From the NCBI GenBank assembly GCA_013368375.1, contig JAACJP010000041.1, positions 310,001 to 374,000 of the forward strand: a stretch of DNA of 64,000 bases. Direction: 5' to 3'. Below are positions 12,378 to 24,244 of this stretch, piece by piece. The notes under the pieces were generated by a model. The model had not been told where the DNA came from. It did no database searches and saw nothing but the letters and a program-made list of their open reading frames with translations. Numbering within the stretch: position 1 is the stretch's first letter; every line of letters starts with the position of its first letter. The stretch comes from Tricholomella constricta (lineage: Eukaryota; Basidiomycota; Agaricomycetes; Agaricales; Lyophyllaceae). A program made the translations under genes and the position numbers.

Positions 12378-15300
12378 CAACTGGAAGTACCAGATGAGAC
12401 GGAAGAACGGATACAAGCCCTCCGCGATAGGTATGAGAAACCAACCGCGGAAGGGAAGCGACGAAAGGATGGGAATATAAAAATCAAGAGTAAACTCACT
12501 ACTGAAGATTATCCCCGCCTACGTCAGCAATGGCATGATGAATTCCAAGATATGGTGAACGGAACTCCTAACACGTTACCACCATGGAGGGAAGTTAACC
12601 ATGGGATTCATTTAATCGATGAGAATGCACGGTATCACTATCACTTACCGCGGTGCCCAAATTCGCTGAGAGAAGAATTCCACGCGAAGATAAACCGCTA
12701 TGTGGATGCTAAGTGGTGGGAGCCACGGTCCGTCAGCCAAGCAGCCCCACTACTGTGCATACCGAAGAAAGATGGTTCGCTACGAACTGCACTCGACGCA
12801 CGTCAACGAAACGATAACACCGTGAAAGACGTGACACCACTACCCGATCAAGAAATTATTCGGGAAGATGTGGCGCGGGCGAAGATTAGATCAAAAATTG
12901 ATCTAACCGACGCCTATGAGCAAGTGCGTATACGACCAGAGGATGTACATAAAACAGCCTTTGCGACTATCGCCGGCACCTATGTCAGCAATATAATGCA
13001 GATAGGTGACTGCAACGCACCTGCCACATTCCAGAGACTCATGACGTCAACCTTTCGAGACTTGATTGGTAGATTCATGCATGTCTACCTGGATGATATC
13101 TTTATCTTTTCAGAATCGATAGAAGAGCATGAGAGACACCTACGAATAGTATTCGAGAGACTCAGAGCTGCTTCTTTGTATCTGAAATGGAAGAAATGCG
13201 AATTATACGCTGAACGCGTTGATTGCCTTGGACACATTATCGACGATCGCGGTATACACCCTGATGTCGATAAACTAAGCCACATACGCGAATGGCGAAC
13301 ACCGCGATCATATAATGATATTCAGCGGTTCGTCGGACTAGTAAATTACTTGGGTAACTTCCTACCTGATATTACTGCGTATACGGGACCCCTCATGTCC
13401 ATGACGCAAAACGGGTTGCCGTTTCATTGGAGACCGATCCATGATTGGTGTTTTCAAATGATAAAACAAATATGTTGTAGGACACCAGTCATACAGCCTA
13501 TAGACGTTAAGAATAAAGACCCTATATGGCTTATATGCGATGCCTCGAAGACCGGCGTCGGAGCCATGTACGGCCAAGGACCCACTTGGCAGACATGTCG
13601 GCCCGCTGGGTTCATGTCGAAGAAGTTCACGAGCGCTCAGCAAAATTATGCTGTACACGAGCTCGAAACTCTTGCGATTCTAGAAGCCCTATTAAAATGG
13701 GAAGATAAATTGGTTGGTTACAATATCCATGTAATCACAGACCATAAAGCGCTAGAGTTCTTCAAAACTCAAGTAAATTTGTCACCGCGTCAACGACGCT
13801 GGAACGATTATATGTCTCGGTTCACCTTTGACATTACATATGTAAAAGGAGAACTGAACAAAGTAGCTGATTGCTTATCCCGCTACTTTGAAGGAGACGC
13901 ACCTAATGAGGTGCAGAGCGTCAACAACTATGTACGCGCTGACGCGCGAATAGATCCAGACGGAGAGGATCTCCCACCTTCACGACTGCAAGAAGTGGCT
14001 GAACGAGTTATTGAAATTCGAGCCATGCAGGACGTGGAAGTGAGGCGTAGTCGCCGCCTCCAGGAACGGCGTGAGGATTGAGAAATCGAAGCCGCCATCC
14101 TGGAAGAGTTTCAGCAACCTACCGTACAGTCTGGATCCTCGACCGGTCAACAACCGGATGGGGCTACTTCAGAACGCGAACAAACGTTGGGCGAGGCATT
14201 GTTTCAACAGCCCGCACCGGCGCTGCGTCCAGACCCACACGCACGGAATGGCGATGCTTCATTCCTGGAAGTAGTACGGAAAGGTTACAAAACCGATAAA
14301 TTGTTCACGGTAATAATGGACAAGCCCGGTGAATTCACGCATTTTACACACCGAGATGCGTTAATTTGGACAACAAATCCAGCCGGCGTAGAAGTTCTAT
14401 GTGTTCCTCGTGATCGTAAATTGATCACTCAACTCATAGAACAAGCACATACGTCCGTTGGACATTTTGGAGCCCAGCGTACCACGGAATACCTCCGACG
14501 CTGGTACTGGTGGCCCACCATTACCGCAGAAGTTCGCAAGTTCTGTCAAACTTGTGAGTCATGTCAGTGAGCCAAGGGTTTGAATCAAAAACCTGCCGGC
14601 AAAATACATTCGCTACCAGTGCCCATTAAACCATGGGACTCCATTGGAACGGACTTTATAGGCCCGTTCCCTGAATCAAAAGGCTATAATTACCTGTGGT
14701 TATTATGTGCCGCATGACGAGCATGGTGCATTTAATTCCAGTACATATGCGCATGACCGCGTCGGAATTGTCCTGGATATACATGCGCGAGATTGTTCAT
14801 CTGCATGGTCTTCCTAGTTCCATCGTGAGCGATAGGGACTCGAAGTTCACCTCCAAATGGTGGCGAGAACTTCACAAGATCCTTGGATCGAAACTGCTCA
14901 TGTCCACATCGTTTCATCCTCAAACGGATGGACAGACTGAGCGTGCAAACCGCAGTATCGGACAAATATTCCGTACTGTGGTGCGCCACAACCAGAAAGA
15001 CTGGGTCGATCGCGTAGATATGACCGAGTTCACACTTAATGCGAGTATATCGGAGACAACCAAATACGCGCCATTCGAACTCAACAGCGGATACATGCCC
15101 TCCATGATCAAGGAAATTCGCAGTGATAATGTGATTCCTCGGGGTATTCGCCAGTTCACAGAACAAGCCCTTTCGAATCTCGCGGAAGCCCACGATGCTA
15201 TTATCGAGGCCCGCGTATTCCAAGCGCTGAATGCGAATAAATGCCGGAGTGATGATCCTAAGATTAGCACTGGTGATTAAGTTTACCTATCTACGAAGAA

Positions 15301-15730
15301 CTTAAATCTTCCAAAGGGTAGAGCATGCAAGTTGTGCCCCAAGTTCGTGGGGCCTTATCGTGTCTTGAAGGCAGAGCCAGAAACGTCAAATTATACGTTG
15401 GAACTGCCTTCCGCGCTTCAGCAGCGCCGCTTACACGCGAAGTTTCATGTGTCCGTGCTGAGACCGTATTACGCTACGGAGGACGCACTGTTCCCGAATC
15501 GAGCGCACCCAGAGCCTTACAACTTTGGTGCACCAGATGACCACGAGTGGTTCGTCGAGGAGATTCTGGGACATAGGTGGTCCGAGGGCGCCATTGAATT
15601 TCAAGTTCGATGGTCCCTGGGGGACACTACGTGGGAGCCGCGTGAGCACTGCGAATCCCTGGCAGCTCTCGATAGATACCTTGAGCTCCAGGGGGTGAAG
15701 CGTATATCGCAGCTCGCAAAGCTGCGCTGA
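12378..15730 (+). pseudogene. Pol of element 2 (RT, RNase H, integrase, chromodomain)
   Basis: The reverse transcriptase has LCIPKKDGSLRTALDAR, MQIGDCNAPATFQ and the catalytic YLDD in MHVYLDDIFIF. The RNase H part has LICDASKTGVGAMYGQ and TDHKALEFF. The integrase has an HHCC finger (HTSVGHFGAQRT...CQTCESC) and the core with SDRDSKFTS and HPQTDGQTERANRS. It ends in a chromodomain (EWFVEEILGHRW...GDTTWEPREH). Lesions: TGA at 14079-14081, TGA at 14568-14570, a one-base deletion near 14700, and TAA at 15278-15280. All the stops can be explained by C-to-T change (CGA or CAA). The chromodomain would target insertion to particular chromatin. Because of the 5' deletion the frame is open upstream through the LTR remnant into element 1 gag. 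Confidence 0.93.
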
Positions 15731-15870
15731 GGTGTGGCATGCAATGTGCGCCACACAGCCACAGCGTGGCTGGACTCGATCACTTCGATGAGTGGAGCTC
15801 CGATCGGGGGAGCGAAAAATTTTCTCTCTGCCCCCTTGTGCACTTCCACTATCACTAGAAATCGCACCTA

Positions 15871-18519
15871 ATGTCGTCTGGACAAGAATCACTGAGTTTT
15901 CGAGGAAACTCAAGAGGGGGAGGAACGCGTGGACGCCGCGGTCGCAATAACCGCAGCGCTACGAGTAATTCACCTCGCGTACAACATGCGCAACAAACTA
16001 CGCAACCGCAAAACCAAGCACAGTCTCCACTGTCATTTGGATCGATAGCATACCAGCCAACAATGGTACCGAGCTATCAGCCGTTCGAAGGACAGAATCC
16101 TTCCACCACAGGCGAGACGCCTGCTCCTGGACCCGCCGTTGAGCGCCTACACGCTCCAATGGATGTCGATGGACATGGAGCAGGGCAACTCGAGCCTGGA
16201 CAGCTGCCTGATGCTAAGAACAGAAGCGTCGAGATGGGACGCCCCTCACAACAGCGTGGTGGTAACAAACCACACCGCCCAAAGGGGGGTGAACGAGCCG
16301 TCGAAGAGAAGGAAGGAAATCCCTCGAACTCTCACGGAAATACTCGAGGTACGCATGCTGCACCACGCAACGCACCACATGCTAATATGGGAACGAACCC
16401 AGATGGTATATTCAACCGCCTCGAGACCGTCGGAGTAGCACCCGACTTTGTAGTCGACTTTATCCATGATGGAATGGCAAGGGTCGTGATAGGACAACTA
16501 CTCGACACCATTGACCGCCTTCAACGAGAAGTTGACCAGCAAACTATGGCTAAACGCCACATCACCGAGGAGCTGCAACGCGCGCTACATAAGCGCCCCG
16601 CATCGCCGAACGCGATGCCTTATACCGACAAGCGTAGTCGGACGCAGGGTCCTCAGACCGCACCCACATCGGTGCAGTCCACGGCGCCAGCGCAAGAAAT
16701 AGGATCTGCGCCCACAAGCGCCGCCAAAGTACCTCTAGTGATCCCCACTATTGAGGTACCCTTTCCTCTTGGCGTACCTCCGCACATTGATGCTGGACGT
16801 ATTGTACTTACGATACGTCAGGCCTTTGCGGTGCCCGAGCAGATGCCCGTCGACGATGTACGATTGGTCGACGCTAGCTCGCCTGCCGATGAACCGATGC
16901 AAGAGACTGTAGAGCCCTCTACCATCGGTACGCTGAAGGAGGAACCAGCAAGCGAAACCGCCGACGAGCGTAGCTTACGAATGAAGCACAACGCCTCAGT
17001 CCGCCGCGACCGCCTTGCTGCAGACCAAGAAGCCAACGAACGCTTGAAGTATAACTTCGAGACATTCGTCGGACGCATTCCAGATACTATTGGCGTACTA
17101 CACATCAATGGTACTCCCGAACGCCACAACGCGTTTGGTGGACTACTTCACCGACGCCTGTACTGGTCACCGTACAGTAATACGGTGTTTGCCTCTCAGA
17201 GCGCTAGTCGCGCTCTAGAATACGAACGTGAACACAAAACCGCATTCAATGCGACAGGTTCACCTTTGTACAAGTGTGCACCTCGCGGGTTCCCTATGTC
17301 CCCTCGAGACATCCGCAATCTGGTTCAGTTCCATGACGATAACTTCAACATGGATACCGACCGTGTGGAAGCCCACTACCTACTCTGGGACTTCTATCGT
17401 ATCGCTTCACGATACGCCGAACCCCACAGAGACCGGACTATGAAGTTTATCCTTCAACGAGAATACTTCGATCCGGCTCACAAACCATCGATACGCGATG
17501 ACGCTGCGTGGACACGACCTGTGTTACCACCGCCCGCTGGAGTATTGTCCACTTCAGCGCGCAACCCTCGAACCCGAGGTGCAGGTTTACCCATACCATT
17601 GGTATCGCAAGCCCTGGACTTCAACGTGTGGGGACAATATATTGTACACCACGGAAGGCCAGGCCTAGACAACGTATACAGCGGTCTAGTGATCGACTAC
17701 AACTTCTCGATCCACTTCCGCACTGTGGTCGGGTACGCCCTTGGTCGCGCCATAAGCCCTACCCGAGCCGCATCTCGTGTCGCATTCATGCGCCTATACG
17801 CCATGATCATTGCTCGACCGAACCTCTATCGAGAAGCGGTGGACTCATGGAATGCCATTCACCCATTGGATCGCATCCCCGACCACTTACCTTCTACGGC
17901 AAGCCTTGGTCGCTTAGCTCTTCCTGAGGAGCATGCCGCCAACTTAACCGAAACGGACGTAATCCGTACTCTTCTTGCCAATCGACTACCCGTCGCTTGG
18001 ATTGATCACGCCTATCCCTACGGCCTCCACTACTTGGATGCGCATTATACGGGAACCACAATTGATCGTACACTATACGACAATGTGGACGACGACCGAC
18101 TTGTTCGGCTATGTCGTTACGGGATACCCCCGGCCATCCCTCAATGGGATGGATGGCGACAGCCGACTCGCGATGATATCGCTAGACTCCACGTACTACT
18201 CGACTGCGAGAAAGAGTGAGGACTGGACACTGCGCACGCTCGCGGCCTACACCCCATAGGATACGACATCACGTCGATGAAGTTCATCACTGGACGTGAC
18301 CGCGAAGCTACTGTACTCTACGATGGTGATCTGGTGTTTAACGATACCACTGACCCATCTGCGCCACCGCCCACCTTGGAAGGTCCGCCGCCTCCAACTA
18401 TCGAGTCCACTACGTCGCCAGCGCCCTCTGCTCCACCTAATTCATCTGCACCACTGGTCCTTCTACCAGAGGCTAACGCTTCTGACGACCATGCGATGGA
18501 TGTCGTAGACAAGGCTTAA
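15871..18519 (+). pseudogene. ORF3 of element 2: extra gene between pol and 3' LTR
   Basis: An ATG at 15871 opens a frame of 782 codons to a TGA at 18217-18219. The same frame then stays open for 100 more codons to 18519, so the ancestral protein was probably 882 aa with one CGA-to-TGA change. The N-terminus is rich in Gly, Arg, Gln and Pro. About residues 205-240 form a coiled coil, followed by a basic KRSR patch. The C-terminal half is a globular-looking domain with no family I recognise, including GFPMSPRDIRNLV, HHGRPGLDNVYSGLV and NLTETDVIRTLLANRLPVAW. There is no signal peptide or membrane segment, so it is not a typical env. It appears homologous to the gene at 24245-26533 in element 1. 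A pyrimidine-rich tract ending in CACTAG precedes it. Confidence 0.8.
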
Positions 18520-18659
18520 CGACAACGTCGAGTGTACGCCACAGTCATGGTAGCCATCGAAATACATACGCGATCCCTAATTAAGTGGGAGTTGTATACT
18601 CACGCTTTGTAATTATAATAATAACCATGCACATCCATCTGCTGAGATCATACATTGAT

Positions 18660-18673
18660 CTCAAAGGGGGGTG
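18660..18673 (+). promoter_or_regulatory. Polypurine tract of element 2
   Basis: The purine-rich run AAAGGGGGG lies directly before the TG start of the 3' LTR, the position of plus-strand DNA priming. Confidence 0.7.
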
Positions 18674-18907
18674 TGTAACGACGGCGCGTTACAATACGTC
18701 TATATTGAGACGCGACCTGTTTGGCATTACCTTCTGGTAATGCACGACCATCTTTGTTATGCGTATATAAATGTCCTGTACAGTTTATGCTTAGATAATC
18801 CTTTGCACCTTCACCCTGTACACGTACTTAGCAGAATCCCACAGATTGGTCTAGCTTAACGTGTCTGGTGTCTCGCAAGGATCCCCCAACCCCGTACAAC
18901 CGTTACA
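18674..18907 (+). repeat. 3' LTR of element 2
   Basis: A 234-bp LTR, TGTAACGACG...CCGTTACA, directly followed by the target duplication ACTTG. Confidence 0.92.
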
Positions 18908-20294
18908 ACTTGGCGAGAAGCCGCAAGTGCCCCAAGAACAAGAACAGCACTGCGCGACTTAACGCGGTGCAGGAGATCGTGGACGATACGTCGGACACGG
19001 AAGTGTAAGGGGATGCACCGTGCACCCACTCCTATTATCGCTTAGTCTCTTGTTCTCTGTCATCAGCCTCCATGGCCCCCACCTTAGACATACTTGCTGA
19101 CCGCCATACTGTTCTTACGCCCCTTTTGTAGCCATTACTCCCACACCGACACCACTACTTAGATTCCTATCAGTCAGCTGGACAATTGTTACTCATCAGT
19201 AGTCAGCGCCTTTACATAGCACCTTAGTCACTGGCTCGGCGATGTAGTATATAAGCCTGGGTTGGAGATAGAATATCTCCAACCTGAACAATAACAGTAT
19301 CTTCGGGTTTATACATTGATCAACTCTTAGCTTGCTCTCTCGTCGCCCTCCTCACGTTTCGCACTGTTGATTGCTCACTTGATCACATTCAGGACCCTCT
19401 TGGCTCGCGCCGGCTTGCAGCTCCTCGCTCGCCTTCGCCTCTCCGGACATCCTCTAACAGGAAGATGCTGAACGCAGCCATGACGCACAATGCGGTGGCG
19501 AACGACCAGCAGATACAGTCGCCATAGAACCAGAAGAGAGCAAGACGCCTCTACTGGGGGAGCAATATGAGTCCGAAGGGGAGGACTATGCTCTGGAACA
19601 GTACGAGGAATACGGTTCAGAAGACAACAGAGACACAGTCGAACGACTGTGTTCTGGGAGGACTCTCGAGGAGGACTCTGGAGACGAGGGACTGCCACTG
19701 CTAGTGGAAGTTAGCGACAGCGAGTCGGAAGACGAGGGGGAGACCGCCCAGATGTTCGCGGCTGATATAGAGCCGGGGATGGGGACGGGAACACGACCAA
19801 TAGTGATTAAGAAGTCTACATGGCTACTTAAACGGCCAATGCGCAAGGCACAGGAGCAACAATGCTTTACGGCATTGGTCGAGATTAACGGGCTGAAGGC
19901 TTTCACCCTATTCGACTCAGGATGTACAGCGGAGGCTGTATCTCCAGAATTCGTCAAAGTGGCGAAGATTAAGGTGCACCAACTGGAAGAAGTCGTCCCA
20001 TTGCAGTTGGGTACGAAAGGTAGTCGGTCAGTGGTCAACTACGGAACGTCCGTACCGATGAAGTATGAGGCGGTCGATGTACAGGTATACTTCGACATTG
20101 TAAATTTGGATAAATACGACGCCATTATTGGCGTCGCATTAATGAGGCAGCTGGAAATCGAATTAGAGTTTGGGCACAACTGCGTCCGGATAGGCAGGAT
20201 TCCGGCACCAACATTCACAGTCGAAGAGGAAACGCGAGAAATGGCGCGACGAAGCGCGTTGAGGCGCAGCGATGTGGGGTATAGCCAAGAATGA
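18908..20294 (+). pseudogene. Gag 3' part and aspartic protease of element 1 (split by solo LTR)
   Basis: After the ACTTG duplication the zinc knuckle of element 1 resumes: read from the CAC codon before element 2, the sequence gives H-L-A-R-S-R-K-C, completing a CCHC motif. The frame is cut again at 19003 by a solo LTR and resumes at 19465 in the same frame. It leads through an acidic linker to a retroviral-type aspartic protease with TLFDSGCTAEAVSPEF and the later YDAIIGVALMRQLEI. A TGA at 20292-20294 ends the open part; the frame reads on for about 40 codons after it. The protease would cleave the Gag-Pol precursor. Only one catalytic motif (DSG) is expected per chain, because these enzymes work as dimers. 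Confidence 0.88.
19004..19459 (+). mobile_element. Solo LTR of a third LTR family, copy A (456 bp)
   Basis: It begins TGTAAGGGGATGCACCG and ends CATCCTCTAACA, and is flanked by GGAAG (18999-19003 and 19460-19464). A second 456-bp solo copy is at 59991-60446. No internal domain is present, so it arose by LTR-LTR recombination. It contains the inverted repeat GTTGGAGATA...TATCTCCAAC and a TATATAAG box near 19248. It sits inside element 1 gag, about 100 bases after element 2. Confidence 0.93.
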
Positions 20295-20413
20295 CTACCA
20301 CGGGAGGGTAGAGTGCGCGTAGTCGACGATGTCGACGAGCAACCGAGATATCGGGGACTAGCAGCGAGCGAGCCCCTGATAATGGGTAACAACGGAGGAA
20401 CGGGGGGAGTAGC

Positions 20414-23400
20414 ATGGGATCAAGGATGACCCCAGGAGGCCGACTAGCAGAGGACACGCGGGCGACGGAAGGGCACTGGAGTGTAAGCATGGAGGAGGAG
20501 GAGGAGGACGCAGACGCGCCCACCCTGGGAACTGGGCTACCACGGTCGTTCCCCGTCATCATGGAAGATGATGACGTCTTGACGATAGACGACATCGAAA
20601 GAATGGCGGAAGAGGTACCCGACATTCTTAAAAGTGGGAGGAGCCGATATCATACATTAAAGGACCTGCGCGAACTCGAGGAGATCGTGCAGGAATTTAT
20701 AAGAACGAGGTACCCGGAAAGGGTACCACGGGAAGCAATACGGGCAGTGTTTCCGGTAATACCGGAGATCGACGACCCGTTCACTGACGCACACGTCAGT
20801 GAGTCGCTGCGCGCAATTACGGAGAGACATCAAAGGAGGGTGGCACAGATGGGCACCCTCACGGAGGAGGATATCCTGAGACTACGGGAGGCATGGAGGG
20901 CGTCATGCAAGGATATCATGAATGGAGTACCGGAGGAGCTACCACCGGTGCAGGGGGTTAATCATCATATTAACCTCATTGATGATAACAAGCAGTATCA
21001 TTACCATCTACCACGGTGTCCGGACTCGCTCCGGACACAGTTAATGGAGAAAATTGCGCGTTACACGCGCGCAAGATGGTAGGAATCGGTGCAGACGTCA
21101 CAGGCGGCACCAATGTTATGTATACCGAAAAAAGACGGCTGACTGCGTACAGCAGCGACGGTCGGAAGAGAAATGCGAACACAATTAAGGACGTGACGCC
21201 GTTCCCCGACCAAGACCAGATCCGACTGGATGTGGCCAGAGCGAAAATTCGATCTAAGATCGACTTTTCTGATGCATATGAACAAGTACGAGTTCATCCG
21301 CCAGACGTGCATAAGAGCGCGTTTGCAACAGTATTTGGCACATTCGTGAGCCATACGATGCAGATTGGGGACTGTAACGCGCCAGCCACGTTTCAGCGAG
21401 TGATGACAATGATATTCCGGGATTTCATCGGGATATTTTTACATGTCTATTTAGACGATCTGTTCGTATATAGCGCGACAGTGGACGAACATGAGAAGCA
21501 TCTCAAGCTCGTCTTTGATAAAATAAGGGAGAACAAGTTCTACCTGTAGGAAGAAAAGTGTGAACTTTATTCCGATAGAGTCGATTGCCTCAGGCATATT
21601 ATCGACGATAAGGGATTGCACGCAACAGCGGACAAGATGGCGCGTATTCGAGAATGGCAAAGACCGCAAAATTATGGCGATATCCAGAGATTTCTGGGTC
21701 TCGTACAGTATCTGGCGCACTTTCTGCCAGATATATCGTCATATACGACACCGCTGTCAGCGATGACGCAGAATGGACAGGTGTTCGCCTGGAGGCCCAG
21801 GCGTGCTTTCAAGCGATCAAAGACGCAGCTGTCAGACACCCGTGTTAGTTCCATTGGACCACGACAAGGATGAACCCATATGGGTTATTTGCGACGCGTC
21901 GGTATCCGGCGTGGGCGCAATGTACGGGCAGGGGCCGGCATGGCAGACATGTCGGCCAGCGGGATTTATGTCCCGCAAGTTTACGGATGCCCAGAGGCAT
22001 TATCGTGTCTTCGAACAAGAGACGATAGCGATACTAGAAGCTCTCCTGAAATGGGAAGATAAGCTGCTGGGGTACCGCATCCATGTGGTTACTGATCACA
22101 AAGCACTGGAGTTCTTCCAGATGCAGAGGCGACTCTCCAGTCATCAGACGAGATGGATGGAATATCTATCACGATTTGATTTTGACATACGATATGTCAA
22201 AGGGTCGCTAAACAAAGTAGCAGATGCATTGTCCAGATATCACGAGAGTGACGTCTGGGATAATAAATTTTTAATGAATGGCTACGTGAATGCAGACGTT
22301 TGACTCGACCCAAGGCACGATGATTTGCCGTGGGACAGGGTGAGGGAGATTGTGGATAAAGTCGTGGAGCGACAGATCCAGCAGAAAGCGAATATGTGGG
22401 AGCACAGCAGGATGGCAGTGCTCCGGGATATGATACAAGAACGGGATGTGAGAGCGGCAGAACTAGCGGCCGCCACGGAACATGGCCGGATGGGGGCGTC
22501 GACTGCGAAAAGCGCAGACGACCCGACCATATTTCAATCCCGGGAATGCGGAGCGGACCCAAGATCGACAGTCGAGAACGGGGAAGGGAACGAGGCATTT
22601 ATTGCCTCGGTGAAAGCGGGATACGAAGTGGACCCACTGCTCAAGAAAGTAGTGAGCGCGCCAGCCCAACACCCGCAGTTTAGGGTAGCGAACGGGCTGG
22701 TGTGGAGTAAGAATAGAGGTGGAGAGGAGGTGCTATGCATCCCCTCCACAAAGAACGGAAATCAATCATTGCACGGGCAGATCATTGACCGCGCGCATCA
22801 GGTGGTGGGCCATTTTGGCCCACAACGCACCGCCGACTATGTTCGGCGATGGTACTGGTGGCCACGACTTCAGCGGGAAGTCGAGGCCTTTTGCGCATCA
22901 TGCCAGATATGTATGATGACGAAAGGGGAGTACCGAGCACCCGCGGGGTTGGTACATTCCCTACCAATACCCACACAGCCATGGGAGTCGATCGGCATGG
23001 ACTTCGTTGGTCCATTCCCGGAAGTGGACGGGTATAACTACCTATGGGTAGTGGTATGTCGGATGACATCCCAGGTGCATCTGGTGCCGCTAAACACCAG
23101 GACGACAGCGTCAGAACTGTCGTGGATATACATGAGGGAGGTGGTGCGACTGCACGGCCTCCCAAGCTCGATTGTCTGCGATCGTGACCCTAAGTTCACA
23201 TCCAAATGGTGGAAGGAACTGCATCGGTTAATGGGATCGACACTGCTGATGTCGACAGTGTTCCATCCGCAGACGGACGGAGCAACGGAAAGAGCGAACC
23301 GATCGATCACACAGATCATTCGGGCATGTATCCGACCAGACCAAAAGGACTGGGTAGTGGCGCTACCGATGGTAGAGTTTGCCAAAAAGTCTAGCATCAG

Positions 23401-24196
23401 CGCGGCAACAGGGCTTGCTCCGTTTGAAGCAAACCATGGATTTTTACCAACGGTAATGACAAAAATAGACTCGGGGACGAAAGTGCCCTCGGGAGTGAAG
23501 GAGTTCGCAGCTAATGCGCTGCAGAATATGGCGGCGGCACACGATGCAATAATCGCAGCGCGCACATTTCAAAGGCACCACGCGAACGCGTGGAGGCGCG
23601 CTGACCCGGTGATAGGGAAAGACGACTTGGTCTATCTATCGACAGACCACGTGTCCATGCCGTTAGGCAGGGCAGGTAAACTGCTGCCAAAGTATGTGGG
23701 CCCGTACAGGGTCCTTGAGGCGTTCCCGGAAACGTCCAACTATGTGTTGGAGTTGCCGGAAGCTCTTAGGAAACGCAGGATACACCTGCGATTCCACATA
23801 TCAAGACTTCGCCTGCATCAGGTGAATGATGACGCACTGTTCCCTAACAGAGCGACGCCAGAGGCTTACGATTTTGGGGCCCCTGATGAAACTGAATACT
23901 ATGTCGACGAGATCGTCGGACATCAGTGGAAAGGGAAGGAGGTGTCCTTCCTCGTCAAATGGACAATGGGCGACTCTACATGGGAGCCGCTCAAGACATG
24001 CGAGGAGCTTGAGGCGCTTGACAGCTACCCCGAACTCATTGGGGTAAAGGACTGGACAGCCCTTCCCCGGCGGGCGACGGTGACGACGCACGCAAAGACA
24101 GGGGCGCGGCGCACCGTGACAAAGTGCGTGGCAGACGGGCAGAAGTCACGGGATGGGAAGAAAAAACCGGCGAACGCTGGGAGTCACAAACCGTGA
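20414..24196 (+). pseudogene. Pol of element 1 (RT, RNase H, integrase, chromodomain)
   Basis: The RT carries MLCIPKKDG, KIDFSDAYEQVR, MQIGDCNAPATFQR and the catalytic YLDD in LHVYLDDLFVY. RNase H has VICDASVSGVGAMYGQ and VTDHKALEFFQ. The integrase has HQVVGHFGPQRT...CASCQIC, CDRDPKFTSKWW and HPQTDGATERANRS. A chromodomain (YYVDEIVGHQW...GDSTWEPLK) ends the protein. Lesions: TAG at 21080-21082 and TAG at 21547-21549 (both TGG-to-TAG), TGA at 21133-21135, a one-base loss near 21155, further frame changes around 21800-21860, and TGA at 22301-22303. The stretch 22325-24196, covering integrase and chromodomain, is open. It resembles element 2 pol throughout, but is clearly a different family. Confidence 0.93.
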
Positions 24197-24244
24197 GGTG
24201 TGATGGTTGAAGTTTTTCTTTTCTCTTCAGCACCGTCAACATCG

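Larger units (their letters stand above)
12288..18907 (+). mobile_element. Element 2: internally deleted Ty3/Gypsy chromodomain element nested in element 1
   Basis: A 3' LTR (18674-18907, TGTAACGACG...GTTACA) and a 90-bp remnant of the 5' LTR (12288-12377) share the same start. The whole is flanked by ACTTG (12283-12287 and 18908-18912). Most of the 5' LTR, the primer site, gag and protease have been lost by an internal deletion whose junction is at about 12377. RT, RNase H, integrase, chromodomain and an extra 3' gene remain. The sense orientation is the same as the host element. Confidence 0.93.
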
